From Aquicoccus porphyridii (GTDB taxonomy: Bacteria > Pseudomonadota > Alphaproteobacteria > Rhodobacterales > Rhodobacteraceae): a stretch of DNA of 64,000 bases. Below are positions 46,613 through 57,759 of the stretch, one piece after another. The stretch lies in contig NZ_VINQ01000001.1 of the NCBI RefSeq assembly GCF_008369105.1, positions 62,001 through 126,000 on the forward strand. The letters run 5' to 3'. The position numbers and the translations under genes were made by a program. Under the pieces are notes generated by a model, which was not told where the DNA came from, did no database searches, and was given only the letters and a program-made list of their open reading frames with translations. Position 1 is the stretch's first letter, and every line of letters starts with the position of its first letter.

Positions 46613-47218
46613 CTATTCGTTCCGGTCACGGGTTTTGAATATGGCCATCTGGCTGGCGCCGCCAAGCTGGGGATGGGCGCCGGCAATGTCATGAAAACCC
46701 ACGTCATATCCCGCCGAGCGCCCGGCCCGCTCGCACCATTGGCGAAACCGCGCGCGGCTCCATTCAAAGCGGTGATCGGGGTGGCGAAAGCGGTGCGCGG
46801 GCACGCCGAGCAGGGGGTTGAACTCGGCATTGGGGGTGGTGACGATGACCGTCTGCGGGCGCATCGTGTGAAACACTGCACGTTCGAGCCGGGACAGGCG
46901 GTCGGGGTCGATATGTTCGATGGTCTCGACGAGAACGGCGCAATCGAACCCGGCAAGATCGGGGGCCGGGTCGGTCATCGAGGCGTGGCGCAGCTCGATC
47001 TGCGCGGCGTTGACGGGGTGTTTGGCCAGTCTTTCGCGCAGCCGGTCGAGCGAGACCTGGCAGATGTCGAGGCCGATCAGCGCCTCTAGGGGCAGGGCGG
47101 CGAGGCGCAGGAAGAGTTCGCCATCGCCGCACCCGAGATCGGCCACGCGCGCGGGCGCAAGGCGCGCGACCGCGTCCTGCACGGCGCGCAGCCGTTCCTC
47201 GTGGTGCCATGTGGTCAT
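46613..47218 (-). CDS. Stand-alone HEN1-type RNA 3'-end 2'-O-methyltransferase domain
   Basis: 201 aa, one Rossmann methyltransferase. SAM motif DLGCGDGEL (27-35) and Asp51. HEN1-specific features: the metal motif ETIEH (Glu98, Glu101, His102), TTPNAEFN (127-134), FRHPDHRFEW (His146, His149, 144-153) and the final SQMAIF (189-194). Plant HEN1 has EVIEH, STPNYEFN, NHDHKFEW and SQIAIF at the same points. HEN1 enzymes methylate the 2'-OH of RNA 3' ends. Bacterial Hen1 usually has an extra N-terminal domain and a Pnkp partner; neither is here. It is translated after a zinc-ribbon methyltransferase (ATGA overlap). Confidence 0.85.
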   Translation of the reverse strand: MTTWHHEERLRAVQDAVARLAPARVADLGCGDGELFLRLAALPLEALIGLDICQVSLDRLRERLAKHPVNAAQIELRHASMTDPAPDLAGFDCAVLVETIEHIDPDRLSRLERAVFHTMRPQTVIVTTPNAEFNPLLGVPAHRFRHPDHRFEWSRARFRQWCERAGRSAGYDVGFHDIAGAHPQLGGASQMAIFKTRDRNE

Positions 47219-47904
47219 GTGGCGGCCCCCGGGCGCTGCATCAGCACGACATCTTTGTGTGGCACCGCGCAGGACCAGCCCCAGTGCCGCGCAAGGTGAT
47301 GAAAGGTTTCTTCGCGGTAGAACACCACGTGGGTCGGGTCCTTGCGATAACGCCAGTTGGCGAAGCGGTCGTCATCGGTCTGAAAGCAGGTCATGATGGC
47401 GAGCCAGCCGCCCGGGCGGAGCAGCGCGCGCAGGCGGGCGAACTCCTCGGCCGGGTGGTGGAAATGCTCGGCCGCCTCGGTGCAGGTCACGAAGTCATAG
47501 GTGTCGGCGAGCGGCGCGGGATCGGGGGCGAAGAACGGATCGTAAAGCGCCACGTCATGCCCGGCCTCGCGCAGCATGGCGGCCAGCGCCGGGCCGGGGC
47601 CGCAGCCATAATCGAGCCCATGCGCCCCGGGTTCCAGCCGGGCCAGCAGGGGCGTGGCCAGCCGGTCCAGAAACCGGCGATAGCCGGGATCGTCGGGGTG
47701 GTTTTCATGGGTGAGGTAATGCGCGCGCTCGTCCCCGAGTGTGGGCCGGTGCGCGGGCGCGAGGAAGCGCGCCTGGCAGGTGGGACAGCGATGATAGCGC
47801 TGGTTCCCGATCGTCTGGAACGGCGCGGCGGGGGCCGCACAGACCGGGCAGGGCGGGATGGGGCCCGCGCGGGTCGCGGGGGATGTGCTAGGTGAGGGGT
47901 TCAT
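47215..47904 (-). CDS. Zinc-ribbon plus SAM-dependent methyltransferase
   Basis: 229 aa. N-terminal zinc ribbon with CPVC (19,22) and CPTC (40,43), then a helical linker and a class I methyltransferase: DYGCGPGPA (98-106), DVALYDPFF, FVTCTEAAEHFHHPAEEF and RPGGWLAIMTCF. Similar proteins are annotated generically. Its stop overlaps the start of the HEN1-like gene, so the two are made together. A role on the same RNA or complex is inference. Confidence 0.82.
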   Translation of the reverse strand: MNPSPSTSPATRAGPIPPCPVCAAPAAPFQTIGNQRYHRCPTCQARFLAPAHRPTLGDERAHYLTHENHPDDPGYRRFLDRLATPLLARLEPGAHGLDYGCGPGPALAAMLREAGHDVALYDPFFAPDPAPLADTYDFVTCTEAAEHFHHPAEEFARLRALLRPGGWLAIMTCFQTDDDRFANWRYRKDPTHVVFYREETFHHLARHWGWSCAVPHKDVVLMQRPGAAT

Positions 47905-47955
47905 ACGCCGCCGTTATTATTATCGGCCCGTGTCCGGCCTGCTCCGGGCTTGCAC

Positions 47956-47989
47956 GAGATCGGGCGCTGGCGTCAATGGCCCCGATCTC
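47956..47989. terminator. Hairpin after the cupin gene
   Basis: GAGATCGGG (47956-47964) and CCCGATCTC (47981-47989), a perfect 9-base stem, between the cupin stop and the zinc-ribbon methyltransferase gene (both minus). No T run. Confidence 0.45.
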
Positions 47990-47992
47990 AAG

Positions 47993-48037
47993 GCATGTCG
48001 CAGCGGAACGGAGTCTGGCCTGCCTGCCCCGGGTTTC
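47993..48037. repeat. Short repeat, copy 2
   Basis: GCATGTCGCAGCGGAACGG then AGTCTGGCC and GCCCCGGGTTT. Closely matches 32342-32388 over about 42 bases. Confidence 0.55.
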
Positions 48038-48055
48038 CAGATCAAACGCGGCGCG

Positions 48056-48460
48056 TCAGGCGGGATCGGTGCCGTAATCGGTGTCTGACACCTTTTCGAG
48101 CCAGTCGGCGGCGCGATCGCCGTCTTTTTCCTGGATCGCGATATGGGTCATGGCGCAATCGGGGGCGGCGCCGTGCCAATGCTCTTCTCCCGGTTCGAAC
48201 CAGATGACATCGCCGGGGAAAATCTCGCGCACGTCGCCGGTGCGGGTGCCGATCCGGCCCTTGCCTGCGGTGACGATCAGGGTCTGGCCGAACGGGTGGG
48301 TGTGCCACGCGGTGCGCGCGCCCGGCTCGAACGTGACGGAAAGGGAGGCCACGCGCGCGGGCGGGGCAGCCGAGATCACGGGGTCGAAACGGACGGTGCC
48401 GGTGAAGTAATCGGGGTTGGGGCGTTCCGAGGGGCGCGAGCCTGCGCGGTGGATGTTCAT
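48056..48460 (-). CDS. Cupin-domain protein
   Basis: 134 aa from ATG 48460. A single cupin with metal motif WHTHPFGQTLIV and a second motif GDVIWFEPGEEHWHGAAP. Resembles mandelonitrile-lyase-like or carboxymuconolactone-associated small cupins. Substrate unknown. A longer in-frame extension upstream overlaps the neighbouring region without a ribosome site. Confidence 0.88.
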   Translation of the reverse strand: MNIHRAGSRPSERPNPDYFTGTVRFDPVISAAPPARVASLSVTFEPGARTAWHTHPFGQTLIVTAGKGRIGTRTGDVREIFPGDVIWFEPGEEHWHGAAPDCAMTHIAIQEKDGDRAADWLEKVSDTDYGTDPA

Positions 48461-48569
48461 GGGTCTGCCTTTCGGATGGGGGCCGGGTTCACGGAGTTGA
48501 TCGTTGCGCGGCCATGATGCGTTCTGAGGCGTGCGGAGGCAATGCGCGAATGCCCGGGGCGCGGGCGGA

Positions 48570-50597
48570 TCAGCCGCGCCGCCGTCGCCTGCGCCCACCG
48601 CTGTCGTCGCCCCCGGTGTTGAAGCTGACATCGGGCAGGGGAACCACCGAGTTCAGGATGGGGAAAGGCTCGGACGAATTGGGCAGGGCCGAGGCGTTCA
48701 CGAAATGCTCTTGAAAGCGGGGTTCGATGGCGGTTTCGATCTTTTCGATCCGGCGCACCGTGTCCTCGATCTCGGCGCGGGTGTCGCTGTTGAGAAGGGC
48801 GATGCGCGCGCCGGTGCCCGCGGCGTTGCCCGCCGATGTCACCTTGTCGAGTACGCAATCGGGGATCATGCCCAGCACCATCGCGTGCTTGGGCGAGATA
48901 TGCGCGCCGAAGGCCCCGGCCAGAACGACCCGATCCACGGTGTCGACGCCGAGCTTGTCCATCAGGAGCCGGGCACCGGAATAGAGCGCGGCCTTGGCCA
49001 TCTGGATGGCGCGGATATCGGGGTTGGTGACGGTGATCCGGGGGCTGTCTTCGGTGCCGTGCCAGAGGACATAGGAATGGGTGCGCCCGTCGGCGATGCA
49101 TCTTTGGGTGCCGACCTGTTCGGCCGACCCGATCAGGCCGGAGGCATCGACGATGCCCGCCATGCGCATTTCGGCGATGGCCTCGATGATGCCGGAGCCG
49201 CAGATGCCGGTGATACCGGTGGCGGCGATGGCGGCGCCAAAGCCCGGATCGTCGGACCAGAGGTCGCAGCCGATCACGCGAAAGCGGGGGTCCTTGGTGA
49301 TGGGGTCGATCTCGACCCGTTCGATCGCGCCGGGGGCGGCGCGTTGTCCGGCGCTGATCTGGGCGCCCTCGAAGGCGGGGCCGGTGGGCGACGAGCAGGC
49401 GAGCAGTCGGTGCTTGTTGCCAAGCTGGATCTCGGCATTGGTGCCGACATCGACGACCAGCACCAGATCCTCGGACTTGTCGGGCGCCTCGGAGAGGGTG
49501 ACGGCGGCGGCGTCGGCGCCGACATGGCCCGCGATGCAGGGCAGGATATAGGTGCGGGCCGCCGGGTGCAGGGTGAGATCCAGATCCGAGGCGCGCAGGT
49601 GGAGCGCGTTCGACGTGGCGAGCGCGAACGGCGCCTGGCCGAGTTCGTAGGCGTCGATGCCCAGGAAAAGGTGGTGCATGACCGGGTTCATCACGAAGAC
49701 CGAATCCATGATCAGGGTGCGGTCGATCCCGGCCTCGGTGGTGATCTGCTCGAAGAGCGTGTTCATGCCCTCGCGCACCGCGCGGGTCATCTCATCGGCG
49801 CCGCCGGGGTTCATCATCGAGTAGGAGACCCGGCTCATCAGGTCTTCGCCGAAGCGGATCTGCGGGTTCATCAGCCCGGAGGAGGCCACCACCTCGCCCG
49901 AGCGCAGGTCGCACAGGTGGGCGGCGATGGTGGTCGAGCCGAGATCGACGGCAAGACCATAGAGCGTGCCTTCGTAGAAGCCGGGCCAGAGATGCATGAT
50001 GCGCGGCGCGCCCATGCCCTGGTGCAGGGCGACGGTGACCCGCCAGCCGCCCTTGCGCAGGATGGGTTGAAGTTGCGGCAGGATGTGAAGATCGGCCTCG
50101 ATATTCCTGATGCCCCACTGGTTTTCAAGCGCCGCGATCAGGCGTTCGAGATCGCCCGAGGGCTCGTGCATGTCGGGTTCCTCGACCTCGACATAATAAA
50201 GCCGCACGGCGGGGTTCATCACGATGTCGCGGGCCTCGGCGCGTTTGCGCACGACCTGTTTGTGGACCTGCGATTCGGGCGGCACGTCGATCACCACGTC
50301 GTGCTGGATCGTCGCCTGACAGCCGAGGCGGCGGCCCTTGGCGAGGCCGCGTTTCTGGTCATAGCGTTCCTCGACCGCGTTCCAGTCCGACAGCGCGTCG
50401 GGCGCGACGGTGACCCCGTGCTTGGAGAATTCGCCGTAGGAGGGCGTGACCTGGCATTTCGAGCAGATGCCGCGCCCGCCGCAGACCGAGTCGAGATCGA
50501 CACCCAGTTGCCGCGCGGCGGTCAGCACCGGGGTGCCCGCCGGAAAGCGGCCGCGTTTGCCCGACGGGGTGAAGATGACGAGGGGGTCGTTGCTCAT
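48570..50597 (-). CDS. RamA-like 2Fe-2S/ASKHA corrinoid-activating protein (DUF4445)
   Basis: 675 aa. N-terminal plant-type 2Fe-2S domain (Cys39, Cys45, Cys48 in CGGRGICSKC, and Cys93), a linker, and ASKHA ATPase domains (DLGSTTIAAHL, VVDVGTNAEIQLG, VLAGAFGAHIS). Such proteins reductively reactivate corrinoid cofactors of methyltransferases. No corrinoid protein or methyltransferase partner is in the window. The C-terminus has an odd Arg run (GGRRRRRRG). Confidence 0.9.
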   Translation of the reverse strand: MSNDPLVIFTPSGKRGRFPAGTPVLTAARQLGVDLDSVCGGRGICSKCQVTPSYGEFSKHGVTVAPDALSDWNAVEERYDQKRGLAKGRRLGCQATIQHDVVIDVPPESQVHKQVVRKRAEARDIVMNPAVRLYYVEVEEPDMHEPSGDLERLIAALENQWGIRNIEADLHILPQLQPILRKGGWRVTVALHQGMGAPRIMHLWPGFYEGTLYGLAVDLGSTTIAAHLCDLRSGEVVASSGLMNPQIRFGEDLMSRVSYSMMNPGGADEMTRAVREGMNTLFEQITTEAGIDRTLIMDSVFVMNPVMHHLFLGIDAYELGQAPFALATSNALHLRASDLDLTLHPAARTYILPCIAGHVGADAAAVTLSEAPDKSEDLVLVVDVGTNAEIQLGNKHRLLACSSPTGPAFEGAQISAGQRAAPGAIERVEIDPITKDPRFRVIGCDLWSDDPGFGAAIAATGITGICGSGIIEAIAEMRMAGIVDASGLIGSAEQVGTQRCIADGRTHSYVLWHGTEDSPRITVTNPDIRAIQMAKAALYSGARLLMDKLGVDTVDRVVLAGAFGAHISPKHAMVLGMIPDCVLDKVTSAGNAAGTGARIALLNSDTRAEIEDTVRRIEKIETAIEPRFQEHFVNASALPNSSEPFPILNSVVPLPDVSFNTGGDDSGGRRRRRRG

Positions 50598-50723
50598 GGG
50601 GCTGCCTCTTGTGGTGTTGGCCAGACAATAGGGGCTTTGCCGTCGGGGAAAAGATGCAGAGCGGCATTATCTTTTCCGGGAGCGGCATTTTCCGACCAAT
50701 GGGCGCGGGGCGCGCGGGTGGAT

Positions 50724-50756
50724 GCCTCCGGCGGGAGTATTTGGGGCAAGATGAAG
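50724..50756. repeat. Rhodobacteraceae-type intergenic repeat, copy 2
   Basis: GCCTCCGGCGGGAGTATTTG then GGGCAAGATGAAG. The CTCC/GGAG arms form a small hairpin. It lies immediately downstream of the ureohydrolase gene (7 bases from its stop). Confidence 0.7.
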
Positions 50757-50762
50757 GGCGGG

Positions 50763-53303
<2,541 letters not shown>

Positions 53304-53304
<1 letters not shown>

Positions 53305-54476
53305 TGCGGCCTGATGCGCGGGTTCAGGCGGCGGCGGAATGTCTTGATCGCATTCTTGCCGGTGAGGCCGCGGAAAAGGCGCTGACGGCGTGGGCGCGCG
53401 GGGCGCGCTATGCCGGGTCGAAGGATCGCGCGGCGGTGCGCGATCATGTCTATGACGTGCTGCGGCAAAAGCGGCTTTGCGCCCATCTGGGCGGCGGCGA
53501 GACCGGGCGCGCGCTGATGCTGGGGCTGATCCGGGCGCGCGGCGAGGCGCCGGAGGCGTTCTTTACCGGTGAGCGACATGCGCCTGCGGTGCTGGGTGCG
53601 GCGGAGCGGGCCGAGCCTGCGCCACCGCCCGAGGCCGGGTTTGCGGAGCTTCCCGACTGGCTCTTGCCGGGTCTCGAGGCGCGCTATGGGGCGGCGCTGG
53701 CGCCCCAGCTTGCGGCGCTGCGCCACCGGGCGCCGGTGTTCCTGCGGGTCAATGGGCGCAAGGCGACGCGGGAGGCGGCGATTGCTCAGCTGGCCGAGGA
53801 CGCGATCGTGGTGCGCCCCTCTGCGTCGTCCGAGATGGCGCTTTGGGTCGAGACGGGCGCCCGGGCGATTGCCCGGTCTCGCGCGTTTGAGGCCGGGATG
53901 GTCGAGTTGCAGGACCTGTCCAGCCAATCGGCGATGGAGAGCATTCCGCTTCGCAAGGGTATGAAAGTGCTTGATTATTGCGCGGGCGGTGGGGGCAAGA
54001 CGCTGGCGCTGGCCGGTCGGGTCGAGGCGGAATTTTTCGCCCATGACATCAACCCCGCGCGGATGCGCGACCTGCCGCCGCGTGCGGCGCGGGCCGGGGT
54101 CGCGGTGCGCTGTGTCGATACGCCCGACCTTGCCCGTTGGGCGCCTTATGATTTGGTGCTTTGCGATGTGCCTTGCTCGGGCTCGGGGACATGGCGGCGC
54201 GACCCGGATGCGAAATGGCGGTTCACGCCAGAGCGGCTGGAGGCGCTGACCAAGGAGCAGGACCGGATTCTCGATGCCGCCGCGCCGATGGTCGCCCCGG
54301 CGGGCATGCTCGCCTATGCGACCTGCTCGCTCTTGCCGGATGAGAACGAGGCCCGGATCACGCGCTTTTGCGCGCGCCACCCCGGCTGGCATGTCGCCTT
54401 CTCGCATCAGTTCCTGTTGGGAGAGGCGGGCGACGGCTTCTTTGTTGCGCATCTTCGGCGGGATGTGGAAAGCTAA
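53304..54476 (+). CDS. RsmB/NOP-family RNA (cytosine-5) methyltransferase
   Basis: 390 aa. An N-terminal helical RNA-binding (NusB-like) region, then the methyltransferase: YCAGGGGKTLALA (SAM), CDVPCSGSGTW with the proline-cysteine motif, and YATCSLLPDENE with nucleophile Cys341. It makes m5C in rRNA, likely 16S. TGATG overlap with guaB suggests coupling. Confidence 0.93.
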
Positions 54477-54506
54477 AGCGCAATCAAGGCGGGTTTCTGG
54501 ACAAGC

Positions 54507-54521
54507 TTAACGCTCGCTTAA
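54507..54521. promoter_or_regulatory. CtrA-type box before cckA
   Basis: TTAA-CGCTCGC-TTAA, the full TTAA-N7-TTAA CtrA consensus, 53 bases before the cckA start. CckA is the top kinase for CtrA, so this suggests feedback. Confidence 0.6.
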
Positions 54522-54573
54522 GGTTTGGGCGTGCAAGATTGCTGCCAGACAGAACCGGCTTGAGGGGGCGTTC

Positions 54574-56901
54574 TTGCCGCATATCGTTTCCATGCATGGC
54601 GAACTGTCGCGCACTGCCGAACGGGTGGTGTCGCGTCTGGGTTTGCTGGCCATGTTGGCCGCGCTGTGCCTGGCGGGCGCGCTCATGCTGGGCGGGGGTG
54701 ATCTGTCGCTGGGGCTGGGCGCGGTGGGTGGCACCCTCCTGATCCTGATCGGGCTGATCTCTGTCGTGGTCTGGCGGCTTCGCCGCGAGAGTCGGCAATC
54801 GCAAAGGGCGGTGGCGGAATTCGTGCAGCATGATCCGGCACCCAGTTTCGTGACCGATGCCGAGGGGGCGATTGCGCATGTCAACGCCGCGGCCGGGAAA
54901 CGCTTTGCCCCCGGGGCGCCAACCCTCGCCAGCGCGCTTGAAGAGGTTTTTGCAAACCCGTCGGCGGTGATCTTTCGTCTTATGAAGCGGGCGGAAACTG
55001 CGGGCGCCGCGCGCGAGGACGTGGTGACGCGGCGTGGCCATGTGCGCCTTGCCACGCATCGGATCGGTCGGGGCGGCTTCCTGTGGCGGGTCGAGGTAAT
55101 GGCCGAAACGGGATCGGCGCGCCCCGGGGACAGCACGGCCCTTCCGACCCTGACCGTGGGGCGCAACAACGCGATCCTGTTCATGAACGCGGCGGCGCGG
55201 CGGCTGATCGGCGAGCGTGCGAAGTCGCTCGACCGGCTGTTCCCGAGCCTGCCCGTTCGCCCCGGCGAGGCGCAGCTGGTCAGCACGAAAGAGGGCAGCC
55301 GCCGCATGATCGTGGCAGAAACCCGGGGTGCCGGCGGTCGCGTGGAACTCTACCTCTTGCCCGCGCCCGAAAGCATCGTGCGGCCCGCGGGCAAAGAGCG
55401 CAGGGATGACGACAGCGCCCGGCATATGGAAGCCCTTCCCGTGCCGTTGATGAAACTCGATCCCGACGGGACCGTTCTTTTCATGAACGAGCAGGCGCGC
55501 GATCTGCTTGGCAGTGCCGCGCGCGAGGGCCAGCATCTTTCCGCGCTGATGGAGGGGTTGGGCCGGTCGATCACCAACTGGCTCGCCGAGGTCGCCGAAG
55601 GGCGCGAAGTGACGAACAATGAATTCCTGCGCGTGTCGCGGCGTGACCGCGAGGTTTTCGTGCAGGTGCTGCTCAAACGTGTGCACACGCCCGGGGAAAC
55701 CGGTCTTATCGCGGTTCTGAACGATGCGACCGAACTCAAGACGCTCGAAGCGAAGTTCGTCCAAAGCCAGAAGATGCAGGCGATCGGCCAGCTTGCCGGG
55801 GGTGTCGCGCATGATTTCAACAATCTTCTGACGGCGATTTCGGGGCATTGCGATCTGTTGCTGCTGCGCCATGACCAGAGCGATCCGGATTACAACGATC
55901 TGGTCCAGATCAACCAGAATGCCAATCGCGCGGCGGCATTGGTGGGGCAACTTCTTGCCTTCTCGCGCAAGCAAACGCTGCAACCGAGGCTGCTCGATCT
56001 TCGTGAGATCCTGTCGGACCTGACCCATCTGCTCAACCGTCTCGTGGGCGAGAAGGTGACGCTCACCCTCGACCATGATCCGGTGGTGCACAAGCTCAGG
56101 GCCGACAAGCGACAGTTGGAACAGGTGCTGATGAATATCGTGGTCAATGCCCGCGATGCCATGCCCGATGGCGGGGACATCAGGATCGAGACGCAAAGCC
56201 TCGACCTTTGCACGCCGCTGAAGCGCAACCGGGCGGTGGTGCCTGCCGGGAAATATGTCTGCATCCGCGTGCATGACGAAGGTCCCGGTATCCCCGAGGA
56301 CATCCTGCAAAAGATATTCGAGCCGTTCTACACGACGAAACGCACCGGCGAGGGCACCGGCCTCGGGCTTTCCACGGCTTATGGCATCGTCAAGCAGTCG
56401 GGGGGGTTCATATTCGCCGACAGCAACCCGGGGAAAGGCGCGGTTTTCAGCCTGATTTTTCCGATCTACGATGAGGATGAGCGGCCCGAAACCCGCAATG
56501 CCCCGGACGAGATCCTGCCGGTGGCGGCCCCCGTGGGCGACGGTGTGATCCTGCTGGTCGAGGATGAGGCGCCGGTGCGGTCCTTCGCGTCGCGCGCGCT
56601 GCGCCTGCGCGGTTACACGGTCCTCGAAGCGGACTCGGCCGAAGATGCGCTCAGGACATTGGACGAGACCGATCTCGACATCGATGTTTTCGTCACCGAT
56701 GTCGTGATGCCCGGCATGGACGGCCCGAGCTGGGTACGCAAGGCGCTGGAAACGCGCCCGGGTGTCCGGGTGGTGTTCGTGTCGGGATATGCCGAGGATG
56801 CCTTCGCCGAGGGGCAGCCAAAGATCCCGAACTCGGTCTTCCTGCCGAAACCGTTCTCACTCACCGAATTGACGGAAGTCGTGCAGCGACAAATGCAATG
56901 A
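54574..56901 (+). CDS. cckA: Hybrid sensor histidine kinase CckA
   Basis: 775 aa from TTG 54574 (GAGGGGG five bases upstream; ATG 54592 is an alternative). Two membrane helices at the N-terminus, PAS-like domains (about 85-170 and 290-390), HisKA with His413 in GGVAHDFNNLL, HATPase (VVNARDAMPDGG, DEGPGIP, GTGLGLSTAYG) and a C-terminal receiver with Asp709 (VFVTDVVMPGMDG). It feeds phosphate to CtrA through ChpT, controlling the cell cycle, motility and gene transfer agents in this group. Confidence 0.93.
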   Translation: MPHIVSMHGELSRTAERVVSRLGLLAMLAALCLAGALMLGGGDLSLGLGAVGGTLLILIGLISVVVWRLRRESRQSQRAVAEFVQHDPAPSFVTDAEGAIAHVNAAAGKRFAPGAPTLASALEEVFANPSAVIFRLMKRAETAGAAREDVVTRRGHVRLATHRIGRGGFLWRVEVMAETGSARPGDSTALPTLTVGRNNAILFMNAAARRLIGERAKSLDRLFPSLPVRPGEAQLVSTKEGSRRMIVAETRGAGGRVELYLLPAPESIVRPAGKERRDDDSARHMEALPVPLMKLDPDGTVLFMNEQARDLLGSAAREGQHLSALMEGLGRSITNWLAEVAEGREVTNNEFLRVSRRDREVFVQVLLKRVHTPGETGLIAVLNDATELKTLEAKFVQSQKMQAIGQLAGGVAHDFNNLLTAISGHCDLLLLRHDQSDPDYNDLVQINQNANRAAALVGQLLAFSRKQTLQPRLLDLREILSDLTHLLNRLVGEKVTLTLDHDPVVHKLRADKRQLEQVLMNIVVNARDAMPDGGDIRIETQSLDLCTPLKRNRAVVPAGKYVCIRVHDEGPGIPEDILQKIFEPFYTTKRTGEGTGLGLSTAYGIVKQSGGFIFADSNPGKGAVFSLIFPIYDEDERPETRNAPDEILPVAAPVGDGVILLVEDEAPVRSFASRALRLRGYTVLEADSAEDALRTLDETDLDIDVFVTDVVMPGMDGPSWVRKALETRPGVRVVFVSGYAEDAFAEGQPKIPNSVFLPKPFSLTELTEVVQRQMQ

Positions 56902-56974
56902 TGCGCTGATCGGGCGCTTGGTCACGTGGGTCCGTGCAGGGTGCCGGCATATGCGGAGCGGATACGGCGCGGGA

Positions 56975-57568
56975 TCATGCAAGGCTGCTCCACAGGGCGA
57001 AATCCTCGGCGCAGGTGTCGGCCAGCCGGGTTTTCAATGAATCGGGCAATGAAAGCGCGGCATCGGGCGAGACATTGACGCGGGGCAGCGCGATCTCGAG
57101 ATTGAGGCGATCTTCGAGATAGGCCACGCATTCATCAAGGGCCTCGTAACGGAAGATCCGGTCAACCGATGTGCCGTTGGGGCGCGGTTCGAGGAATTTG
57201 GCCTGCGATCCGACATTGGCGAAGGCCGGGCAGGGGTCTTGAAGGTAGCCTTCGATGAAATCGGCGAAACTCATCTCGGCGGTGGAGACCGGCGTGCCGC
57301 CCAGAAACGGCCGCTGTCGGTAGCGATACCAACTGCCAAGCCAACTGAGCGGCTCGCGCATCACGGCGATGATCTCCATATCCGGGCCGATGAATTTCTC
57401 GACCATGGGACGAAAGAACCGGTTATAGCGATAGACCGGCGCATGTTTGAGTTCGGGGGGATCGAGCACGGCAATCGACGCGTGCCCGGCCAGGGCCTGT
57501 TCGATCGCGGTGGTGCCGGTCTTGGGGACCGACAGGACCACCAGCCTGGCTTTGGAAAAGATCAGCAT
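56975..57568 (-). CDS. Sulfotransferase-family protein
   Basis: 197 aa. 5'-PAPS loop SVPKTGTTA (13-21) with Lys16, and a 3'-phosphate site AVMREPLSWLGSWYRY. Shorter than most sulfotransferases. Acceptor unknown; cell-surface sugar sulfation is possible. It lies between cckA and recA on the opposite strand. Confidence 0.82.
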   Translation of the reverse strand: MLIFSKARLVVLSVPKTGTTAIEQALAGHASIAVLDPPELKHAPVYRYNRFFRPMVEKFIGPDMEIIAVMREPLSWLGSWYRYRQRPFLGGTPVSTAEMSFADFIEGYLQDPCPAFANVGSQAKFLEPRPNGTSVDRIFRYEALDECVAYLEDRLNLEIALPRVNVSPDAALSLPDSLKTRLADTCAEDFALWSSLA

Positions 57569-57691
57569 CTCGGGGGGCCCCGCTGTGGCGAATGCAGCTT
57601 TCTGTCGCGTGTAAACTACCTTTTAACCTTTTGCCGAAAAAGTGGGTTTGTGAAAATTCTTGTTGAAATGTTCTCTTTTTGGTCCCACAAA

Positions 57692-57706
57692 GAACAAGAG
57701 GCGAAC
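57692..57706 (+). promoter_or_regulatory. LexA (SOS) box before recA
   Basis: GAAC-AAGAGGC-GAAC, exact alphaproteobacterial LexA direct repeat (GAAC-N7-GAAC), 53 bases before recA. Confidence 0.88.
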
Positions 57707-57759
57707 ATTGCAGCAGCGATTGCCGCTTCGGGGCGGCTGTGAAATAAGGACCCAAATCA

